NCBI GenBank assembly: GCA_028288025.1
Contig: JAQBOM010000039.1
Coordinates: 1-64,000, forward strand
DNA: 64,000 bases
From: Mucilaginibacter sp.
GTDB taxonomy: Bacteria > Bacteroidota > Bacteroidia > Sphingobacteriales > Sphingobacteriaceae
Direction of reading: 5' to 3'
Shown in pieces: positions 54,569 to 61,877 of this stretch (the stretch's first letter is position 1; every line of letters begins with the position of its first letter). The notes under the pieces were generated by a model. That model had not been told where the DNA came from. It saw nothing but the letters and a program-made list of their open reading frames with translations, and ran no database searches. The position numbers and the translations under genes are program-made.

Positions 54569-56830
54569 ATGAAGAAAAAGAATGCCTCAATTTTGGCTCT
54601 TTTAACAATGACATTTTGTTCATTTAACATCCCGAAGCTGCCTGTAACACCTCCTTACAAGAATGCTGCTTTACCTATAGAAAAACGGGTAGCAGATCTT
54701 TTAAGCAGGATGACCACCACAGAGAAGATCAGGCAACTCGATATGTATTGGGGGCATGAGGTTGCAAACATGAACGGTCACGAAGCGGTGTCGATGTCGG
54801 ATAGCACTAGAATTAATATCGGCACGCAAGGCATTGGTTCAGTACACGACCTTTACCCTTTAACGGCGGCGGTCACCAACCAAATACAACGTTACGCCGT
54901 TGAAAAAACACGGTTAGGCATACCGGTTTTATTTATTGAAGAGGGGCTACACGGCTACGAAAGCTTGGGTAGCACCACTTTTCCAATACCCCTGGCTATG
55001 GCCGGTGCCTGGGACACGGCCATTGTACATAAAGCCGGGCGTATTATAGCAACAGAAGTACGAGCGCACGGCGTTAATATGATACTGGGCCCGGTGCTAT
55101 GCCTGTCGCGTGATCCCAGGTGGGGACGCGTAGAAGAGACTTATGGCGAAGACCCTTACCTGGCTGCTGCAAATGGGGTGGCTATGGTCAAAGGGTTACA
55201 GGGTAGTAAAATAAGTGATGCGGATGCCGTAATATCCGAGCCTAAACACTTTGCCGTGCATGGTGTGCCTGAGGCCGGCAGCAATACGGCTCCTGTAAAC
55301 ATGGGTGAAAGAGAGGCCCGTTCATCGTTTTTATATGTGTTTGAAAAGGCGGTTAAAGAAGGTGGTGCCTTAGGGATGATGGCCGCATACAGCGAGATAG
55401 ATGGTATTCCCTGCGTAGATAACCGCTGGTTATTGAAAGATGTACTACGTAAGGAGTGGGGTTTTAAAGGCTTCGTGCTGTCCGACCTTGGGGCAATAAG
55501 AATGTCCTTAAACAGTCATCAGATAGCGTCAAGCCCTGCTGATGCATTGGGACAAACGTTTACTGCCGGATTGGATATGCAGTTTTATGATTTTCCGCAT
55601 AGTCAATTTTTAGATGCTATGACGGAGGCTTTAAAAAGTAAAAACCTATCTTTAAATGAACTTGACAGGGCAGTATCGAACGTGCTGAGGGTTAAATTTA
55701 TACTCGGCCTGTTTGATCATCCTTATATTGATGAAGAATTACTTAAAAAAGTAAACCACACCGATGCAAGCCGGGCCGTAGCTTTAAGAGCCGCACAGGA
55801 GGGTATCACCTTGTTGAAAAATGAAAATGAACTTTTGCCGCTTGGGCCGGGTGTACATTCAGTAGCAGTTATTGGTCCGTTAGCTCAAAGCACTTATTTG
55901 GGGGGATATGCCAATAAGCAGGGTAAAGGCGTTGCCATAGTTGATGCCTTGAAGCAAAGGGCCGGGGATAAGCTGGATATAAAATATGAAGCCGGCTATT
56001 CGTCGGACACATCCGCTGCAAAACAAACTGAAATATTACAAAGGGCGATAAATACAGTTAACAATACCGATGTAGCCATAGTTGTTTTGGGCGAAGATAT
56101 AGACGAGGTTGGAGAGGGTAAGGACCGATCCAATCTTGACCTGAATAAGCGACAAGCACGACTTATTGAAGCGGTATATAAAACAGGTAAGCCGACAGTG
56201 GTTGTCCTTTTTAACGGCAGGCCTCTATGTATAAACTGGGTAGCCAAAGAGGTACCTGCAATTGTTGAATCATGGTTTCTCGGCGATACAGGCGGACTTG
56301 CTATTGCCGATGTATTACTTGGAAAAATTAATCCATCCGGCAAGCTGCCAATGACATTCCCGCGCTCGATAGGTCAGCTGCCTTATTATTATAATCATAA
56401 ACCTACTTCACGACACGTGTATGTAGACCAGGGTGCTTCGCCGTTGTTTCCGTTTGGGCATGGGTTGAGCTATACAACATTCCAGTATTCAGGCTTGAAT
56501 ATCAGCCCTGCGAGTATCCCGGTTAATGGGTCGGTAAACATCAGTATCGGCATAAAGAATACCGGTAAAGTTGAAGGCACCGAAGTGGTGCAGCTTTATA
56601 TGCGTGATGTTATCGCCAGTGTTACAACACCAGTAAAATCATTAAAAGGGTTTCAACGCATTAGCTTGAAGCCTGGTGAAAGCGGCACTGTGAAATTTAA
56701 ACTGGATAACCGGGAGCTGATGCTATGGAACAGGCAATTGAAACAGGTTGTAGAACCCGGTGAATTTAAAATTATGATTGGCAGTTCTTCGGAAGACTTA
56801 AGGGCAAGTGGTAGTTTTTATGTGAAATGA
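54569..56830 (+). CDS. GH3 family glycosidase (beta-glucosidase-like)
   Basis: 753 residues. The N-terminus is hydrophobic enough for export (ILALLTMTFCSFNI). GH3 barrel domain (~35-385): 'PLAMAGAWD', 'RDPRWGRVEETYGEDPYLAA', 'PKHFAVHG', and the nucleophile D306 in 'FKGFVLSDLGAIR'. The alpha/beta sandwich (~400-620) has 'GEDIDEVGEGKDRSNLDL'. A fibronectin-III-like C-terminal domain (~655-750) is typical of bacterial beta-glucosidase/beta-xylosidase members. Specificity is open. Confidence 0.92.
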   Translation: MKKKNASILALLTMTFCSFNIPKLPVTPPYKNAALPIEKRVADLLSRMTTTEKIRQLDMYWGHEVANMNGHEAVSMSDSTRINIGTQGIGSVHDLYPLTAAVTNQIQRYAVEKTRLGIPVLFIEEGLHGYESLGSTTFPIPLAMAGAWDTAIVHKAGRIIATEVRAHGVNMILGPVLCLSRDPRWGRVEETYGEDPYLAAANGVAMVKGLQGSKISDADAVISEPKHFAVHGVPEAGSNTAPVNMGEREARSSFLYVFEKAVKEGGALGMMAAYSEIDGIPCVDNRWLLKDVLRKEWGFKGFVLSDLGAIRMSLNSHQIASSPADALGQTFTAGLDMQFYDFPHSQFLDAMTEALKSKNLSLNELDRAVSNVLRVKFILGLFDHPYIDEELLKKVNHTDASRAVALRAAQEGITLLKNENELLPLGPGVHSVAVIGPLAQSTYLGGYANKQGKGVAIVDALKQRAGDKLDIKYEAGYSSDTSAAKQTEILQRAINTVNNTDVAIVVLGEDIDEVGEGKDRSNLDLNKRQARLIEAVYKTGKPTVVVLFNGRPLCINWVAKEVPAIVESWFLGDTGGLAIADVLLGKINPSGKLPMTFPRSIGQLPYYYNHKPTSRHVYVDQGASPLFPFGHGLSYTTFQYSGLNISPASIPVNGSVNISIGIKNTGKVEGTEVVQLYMRDVIASVTTPVKSLKGFQRISLKPGESGTVKFKLDNRELMLWNRQLKQVVEPGEFKIMIGSSSEDLRASGSFYVK

Positions 56831-57066
56831 TTTGATGTGCGGATATGCAATATGCGGATTTTGTGAACGCGGTGCGGTGACCTGACCATATTTGTCGTGA
56901 AGAGGGAAAGAGGAGTTGTATTACGAGTAACGCGAATGTCACTCAGACGCCAATGCGGCAAATCTCAAAATCTGTCGGCATAAGAAATTGTTTCAATGAT
57001 CTAATTATTATAAGAAATAAGCTGCCTTAACATATTTTTTACAGATTATCATTCCGTATGCGTTTC
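56831..57066. other. Intergenic stretch, no gene
   Basis: 236 bp between GH3 and the next operator. It contains a 'GTCACTCAGACGCC...GGCAAATCTC' segment faintly like the dispersed repeat at 1401 but too diverged to call. No terminator of usual form was seen. Confidence 0.4.
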
Positions 57067-57113
57067 AATTAATTCTTTATTAATCTTTTGTTATGTTAGT
57101 GATGTGTTTTTTG
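57067..57113 (+). promoter_or_regulatory. Three direct heptamers (11-bp period) before GH2
   Basis: AATTAAT (57067-57073), TCTT, TATTAAT (57078-57084), CTTT, TGTTATG (57089-57095, weakest), then 14 bp to TTTG (57110-57113). The last heptamer ends 123 bp before the start codon. Confidence 0.55.
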
Positions 57114-57218
57114 GTGAATGTTAATTAAGCGACAGCAATTATTAACACATAAACCAATTAAGCCGGCGTATTTCATAAAGTTGAACCCGCCTGGCCATTT
57201 ATAAATCACCTGCTAAAA

Positions 57219-60200
57219 ATGAAGCGTTTATTACTTTCAACCTTTACCTTATTTGTATTTGGTTCTCTCAGTTATGGTCAGCATATTGAATATAAGGGTG
57301 TGTACGCACCCTCCGAAATGCTGGTAAAGCCGCCCGAAAAACCTTACCGGGAGGATATATGCCTAAATGGATCATGGCAATTTATGCCCGTTGAGTTGCC
57401 TGCTAATTTCAGGCAGGGAATCAATAACGCGCCAGATTTGCCGGGTATTGAAGTAAATAATTGGGAAAAAATAAAGATCCGCGTTCCCTCGCCCTGGAAC
57501 GTGAACAGCTTTGCTGATAACAAAGGGCAGGGAGGAGATTTCAGGGCTTATCCGGATTACCCAAAAGAGTGGGAAAACATAAAAATGGGCTGGCTGCAAA
57601 AAAAGTTTCCTGTACCGGCAAACTGGCGCGGGAAACATATCGTGCTGCATTTTGATGCAGTAGCCGGTGATGCGCAAATTTTGGTTAACGGAAAAGTGGC
57701 CGGGCATCATTTTGGGATTTTTTTGCCATTTGATATGGATGTTACCGGGCTAATACTTCCGGGAAAAGAAAATGAAGTAAGCGTTGGGATACGTAAAGCA
57801 TCCCTTTTTGATAAAACAGGCCCTTATGGCCGCCGAACGTACCAGGCAGGCTCGTTTTGGGGGCAGCATATTGCTGGGATCTGGCAGGATGTTTACCTGG
57901 AAGCCTTGCCGCAAGTGCACATTACCAATGTTTATATCAAACCATTAGTAGGAGTAGGTAGACTTGAAGCAGAAGTGACAATTAAAAACGAGGAAGATAC
58001 AAACGCAGATGTTTCGCTCGACGCTAACGCCTTGCAATGTATAGCAAACAATGGAAAATCCATTTCGGCAATGGCTGTGCCAGCCTTTTCGCTCGCTTCG
58101 GCCCCTTCGCTCCGTTTTCCGGCACTTAAACTAAATGTACCTGCTCATGGCGAGATAAAAGTGTTACTGTCGGCCCACGTCAATGGGCAGCTAAAAAATT
58201 GGTCACCCAAAGAGCCGAATCTCTACGGATTGATCGTGAACGCAGCTATCAACGGCAAAACTACAGATAAGAAATACACCCGTTTTGGCTGGAGGGAAAT
58301 AACGTTCGACGGAAATAAAGTTTTACTAAATGGTAAACCAATTATCCTGAAAGGCGATTCATGGCATTTTTTGGGCATACCCCAAATGACACGCCGTTAC
58401 GCGGTTTCGTGGTTTAAAGCTATGCGCGATGCTAACTTGAACGCGGTAAGGCTTCATGCTCAGCCTTATCCTTCATTTTACCTGGATGTGGCTGATGAGA
58501 TGGGCATACTGGTGCTCGACGAAACCGCCATTTGGGCAAGCGATGGCGGCCCGAAACTGAATGACCCCGCATTCTGGCAGGATTCAAGGACGCACGTCTC
58601 TGAACTTATTTTAAGGGACCGCAATCATCCATCTATATTAGGTTGGAGTGTTTCAAATGAAGTTATGCCTATTGTAACCGGTGTGATGCGCAACCCTCCC
58701 GGCATGCGTGACACACTCATTAAATACTATGGAATATGGCGCGATATCTGCCGCAACTTAGATCCTTCGCGGCCATGGATATCGGCCGACGGAGAAGACG
58801 ACGGCCAGGGACGTTTCCCCGGTTATGTGGTTCATTATGGCGGACCCGCAGCTATGGACAGGGGTAAAAATAGCGGAAAGCCCTGGGGAGTCGGCGAAGC
58901 TGGAAACGCGTATTATGGAACGCCTGAGCAGGTAGCTGAAACCAACGGCGGCCGCGCCTATGAGTCATTTTTAGGCCGCATGGAAGGTGTTGCGATAGAT
59001 TCCTATAAAATATTGGTGGCCGAGCGGGAAAGAAATGCGGTTTATCGCAGTGTATTTAATATGGTGTGGTATGGCCTTAAGCCGCTTCCACTTGGATTAA
59101 AAGACACCACAAAAGCACCCACACTTAACGATGGCATTTATTTTACTTCGTATAAAGAAGGGCAGCCGGGCGTACAGCCGGAACGTTTGGGTCCGTATTG
59201 TACAACTTTAAACCCGGGATACGACCCTTCTTTGCCGTTATATGAAACTTGGCCCCTGTTTGATGCTATACGCGATGCATCGGCCGAAACGTTGGCTGGC
59301 ATCAATAAATGGATACCCGGTAACGCCGTCGTTTCCGTAGCGCAGCCGGCAAAAACGGCTGCATCTGTAAAAGTAATTGGCGGGCAGGGCAGCACACTTA
59401 CCGCGGAACTGACAAGAACAGGCGTGCCCTTTGCGAAACTTGACGTGCAGGAAGTGCCGGAAATATTGTTTATAGACGGTGTGCATCCGCCGGAGGCGGG
59501 TAGCCGTTCATTAATAAATAATGTATTTAACAAAGGCGGTACCGTGATGGTGTGGGGAGTTGATGAAAATAGCCTGTCTGGCTTAAACCGCTTATTGCCC
59601 GCTCTGCTTAAGATCACCTCGATAAAAAGCTCTTCATTATTGCCTGTATCAAAGGATTCGCTGACATCAGGCATTTCCGTTGCTGATCTTTATTTTTCAC
59701 AGTTAAGGCCGCCCGAAATTATTACACATGGTCTCTCAGGTCAGCTTGTTGCGCAAAGTAAGATACTGCTCAAGGCAAATCATACGGATTGGATGAAATG
59801 GAACAGTCAGCCGGAGTATGCCAAAACGGCCATGATAGTCCGTTCCGAAAGGGAAAGCCAGGATCCGGGTGTCGCTTTAATAAAAAAGAAGATTGGCAAC
59901 GGTACTTTGATCGTTACCACATTGCCGGCCGCGCCCAGGCTTGCAAAGGCCGAAAAATTGATCCGCCAGGTACTTTCAAATGCAGGCGTACCACTTGATG
60001 AGGGGAATGATGCAGGTAAACCGCTGTTAAAGGATGGCACCATTGCAAGGGAGCTGTATTGCGGCAACTTCCCCATCGATTCCTTAAAGGACGGTGCTGC
60101 AAGGACCTTCGTTGATCCTTCGTCCGGCGGGCAAATCCACGCCGGTGCTGCAGTGCGGGGAAAAGCTTGGGTACCGGTTTCCAATGAAAACGGGATATTG

Positions 60201-60569
60201 GACTTATCGGGATTAAAAGCAGATGGCCCAAAGAATAATGCCGTCGCTTATTTAAGCTTCTGGGTATCAAGTCCGCGATCTTTGGAAGACCTGCTTACCG
60301 AACCCAATATCCCCGTAGTAAATATGGAAGTTGCTGCCAGTAACTCGGTACAGGTGTACCTTAATGGGAAAATGATCATTAATAATATCCGCAATGGAAA
60401 TATAGACAGCGGAAAGGCGAAGGCTGATGCGCTTAAATTGCACCAGGGATGGAACCATTTCCTGATCAAGCTTATCCAAACCAACGGAAGATGGCAGTTT
60501 TCCGGCCAATTAAATTGTAATCAGCCCGGGTTTTTAACGCAGCTGGTATCAGCGCTTGAAAAACCGTAG
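57219..60569 (+). CDS. GH2 family glycosidase with C-terminal extension
   Basis: 1116 residues with a Sec signal peptide (L-S-Y-G-Q). N-terminal sugar-binding jellyroll (~45-235), Ig-like domain (~240-355) and a TIM barrel (~365-650). The GH2 catalytic pair is readable: acid/base E481 in 'GWSVSNEVMPIV' and nucleophile E560 in 'WGVGEAGNAYYG'. The C-terminal ~450 residues contain a flavodoxin-like/GATase-like segment and a final jellyroll ('SVQVYLNGKMIINNIRNG'), probably carbohydrate binding. GH2 covers beta-galactosidases, beta-mannosidases and beta-glucuronidases; here beta-mannosidase is only a guess from context. It has its own operator site upstream. Confidence 0.9.
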   Translation: MKRLLLSTFTLFVFGSLSYGQHIEYKGVYAPSEMLVKPPEKPYREDICLNGSWQFMPVELPANFRQGINNAPDLPGIEVNNWEKIKIRVPSPWNVNSFADNKGQGGDFRAYPDYPKEWENIKMGWLQKKFPVPANWRGKHIVLHFDAVAGDAQILVNGKVAGHHFGIFLPFDMDVTGLILPGKENEVSVGIRKASLFDKTGPYGRRTYQAGSFWGQHIAGIWQDVYLEALPQVHITNVYIKPLVGVGRLEAEVTIKNEEDTNADVSLDANALQCIANNGKSISAMAVPAFSLASAPSLRFPALKLNVPAHGEIKVLLSAHVNGQLKNWSPKEPNLYGLIVNAAINGKTTDKKYTRFGWREITFDGNKVLLNGKPIILKGDSWHFLGIPQMTRRYAVSWFKAMRDANLNAVRLHAQPYPSFYLDVADEMGILVLDETAIWASDGGPKLNDPAFWQDSRTHVSELILRDRNHPSILGWSVSNEVMPIVTGVMRNPPGMRDTLIKYYGIWRDICRNLDPSRPWISADGEDDGQGRFPGYVVHYGGPAAMDRGKNSGKPWGVGEAGNAYYGTPEQVAETNGGRAYESFLGRMEGVAIDSYKILVAERERNAVYRSVFNMVWYGLKPLPLGLKDTTKAPTLNDGIYFTSYKEGQPGVQPERLGPYCTTLNPGYDPSLPLYETWPLFDAIRDASAETLAGINKWIPGNAVVSVAQPAKTAASVKVIGGQGSTLTAELTRTGVPFAKLDVQEVPEILFIDGVHPPEAGSRSLINNVFNKGGTVMVWGVDENSLSGLNRLLPALLKITSIKSSSLLPVSKDSLTSGISVADLYFSQLRPPEIITHGLSGQLVAQSKILLKANHTDWMKWNSQPEYAKTAMIVRSERESQDPGVALIKKKIGNGTLIVTTLPAAPRLAKAEKLIRQVLSNAGVPLDEGNDAGKPLLKDGTIARELYCGNFPIDSLKDGAARTFVDPSSGGQIHAGAAVRGKAWVPVSNENGILDLSGLKADGPKNNAVAYLSFWVSSPRSLEDLLTEPNIPVVNMEVAASNSVQVYLNGKMIINNIRNGNIDSGKAKADALKLHQGWNHFLIKLIQTNGRWQFSGQLNCNQPGFLTQLVSALEKP

Positions 60570-60693
60570 CTTTATACTTCTATATAACTTAATAATTTTA
60601 GTTGTACGGAGTGTGCATAAGATAAAATGGAGACTGTATCATTTTGTAAGAGAGATACAACTAATACAAATGCTACAGCAGGTACACTGTGTT

Positions 60694-60733
60694 CACCGGT
60701 ACACGTGGATACACCTGAACACACTGACAAAAC
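60694..60733. repeat. ACACCTG-rich short repeat, copy B
   Basis: CACCGGTACACGTGGATACA, then CCTGAACACACTGACAAAAC, aligns with the stretch at 4561-4618. It lies in the 241-bp gap between the GH2 and isomerase genes, where the short ORF at 60556 has no credible signal. Confidence 0.45.
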
Positions 60734-60810
60734 AATGTCACCGCCTAAGTTATTTTTGTCGAAACATAAGGCGTTATTTTTAGACTAATAAGAAACTTAA
60801 ATCTGTCCTG

Positions 60811-61683
60811 ATGAAAAAATATATACCCCGGCATAAATTCTTTACCTGCACGGTTATTATGCTCGTTGCATTTAGTACCCTTAGCGCACAAAATAAAAAG
60901 CTATTGTTCCACGGCAGCCCCGGGGTCGTTTCGTACACTTATCGTAATAATTTCCAAAAAGATGTGCCCGGTACGCTGGATATAATTAAAAACAATGGTA
61001 TCACTGATATTGAATTTTCCAATCTCTTTGGAAAAACAGCGGAAGAAATGCGTCGGCTTATTGATGAAAGAGGGCTTCATTGTTCCTCTTTTGGTGTGGG
61101 CTATGACGACCTTGTAAACAAGACTGACGAGGTGGCTAAAAAGGCAAAGATATTGGGAGCGCAATATGTGCGGGTTGCCGGCATACCGCATAAAGGCACC
61201 TTTACACTTGAAAATGCGCAAATGGCCATTGAAGATTTTAATAAATATGGGAAAATTTTAAAGGAAAAATATGGGCTTGAATTCATCTATCATAACCATG
61301 GATTTGAATTTGAACCCTACCAGCGCGGAACGCTCTATGATTATATCGTTAAAAATACAGATCGGGAATATGTTAGCTATGAACTGGACGTGCTATGGGC
61401 TTTCTTTCCCGGACAAGATCCGGCCGTGCTAATTAAAAAATATGGAAAGAGGTACAAGGCGTTGCATCTCAAAGATTTGAGACATGGCGTCGCCGGTAAC
61501 ATGTCCGGTGGTACGTCCGGCGAAAACGATGTTGTACTGGGAACCGGGTCAATCAATATTCCCGAAATAATCCATGCTGCTATTAAAGCAGGTATTCAGC
61601 ATTATTATATCGAAGACGAAAGCAGTAATTCAATCACACAAGTTCCGGAAAGTATAAAATATTTAAAGAGCTTAAAAAAATAA
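60811..61683 (+). CDS. Exported sugar phosphate isomerase/epimerase-like protein
   Basis: 290 residues with a signal peptide (cleavage about L-S-A-Q), then a xylose-isomerase-like TIM barrel. Metal-site candidates lie in 'EFIYHNHGFEF', 'VSYELDVLWAF', 'YKALHLKDLRHG' and 'HYYIEDESS'. The family also includes exported enzymes acting on oligosaccharides or inositols, so an isomerase/epimerase or a 3-keto-sugar hydrolase is possible. It lies between GH2 and GH92 in the locus and shares the strand. It has no heptamer site of its own, so it may be transcribed with GH2. Confidence 0.85.
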   Translation: MKKYIPRHKFFTCTVIMLVAFSTLSAQNKKLLFHGSPGVVSYTYRNNFQKDVPGTLDIIKNNGITDIEFSNLFGKTAEEMRRLIDERGLHCSSFGVGYDDLVNKTDEVAKKAKILGAQYVRVAGIPHKGTFTLENAQMAIEDFNKYGKILKEKYGLEFIYHNHGFEFEPYQRGTLYDYIVKNTDREYVSYELDVLWAFFPGQDPAVLIKKYGKRYKALHLKDLRHGVAGNMSGGTSGENDVVLGTGSINIPEIIHAAIKAGIQHYYIEDESSNSITQVPESIKYLKSLKK

Positions 61684-61777
61684 TGCCGCCAGGCATTCGA
61701 TATCGAATCTAAAATTACGTAGTTATTGTAACGTAAAGAACATGATACATTACAGAATTTGCTGTATCAACCACCCT

Positions 61778-61823
61778 GGTTAATGTTTTTTTAGTAACTT
61801 ATTAATATTAAAAACGTGGTTTG
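61778..61823 (+). promoter_or_regulatory. Three direct heptamers (11-bp period) before the second GH92
   Basis: GGTTAAT (61778-61784), GTTT, TTTTAGT (61789-61795), AACT, TATTAAT (61800-61806), then 13 bp to TTTG (61820-61823). The last heptamer ends 71 bp before the start codon. The first spacer GTTT is the same as in the GH3 site. Confidence 0.6.
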
Positions 61824-61877
61824 TTGCTCATGGTTGAGCCATGACAATAATTCTTGCGACCAGTTTTTAATCGAAAT

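Noticed and set aside
56930..56990. Second copy of the TGTCATTGCGAGCG repeat near 56940
   Set aside because: Only a few short words match (GTCA, GGCAA, ATCTC); the identity is too low to separate from chance.
60556..60783. 75-residue ORF between the GH2 and isomerase genes
   Set aside because: It overlaps the end of GH2, has no ribosome site, is composed of random-looking residues (many His/Arg/Cys) and crosses the ACACCTG repeat.
60571..60810. A sixth heptamer operator before the isomerase gene
   Set aside because: TTA steps there are 9, 17 and 24 bp apart, not 11, and no set leads to a TTTG box; the gene is more likely read from the GH2 promoter.
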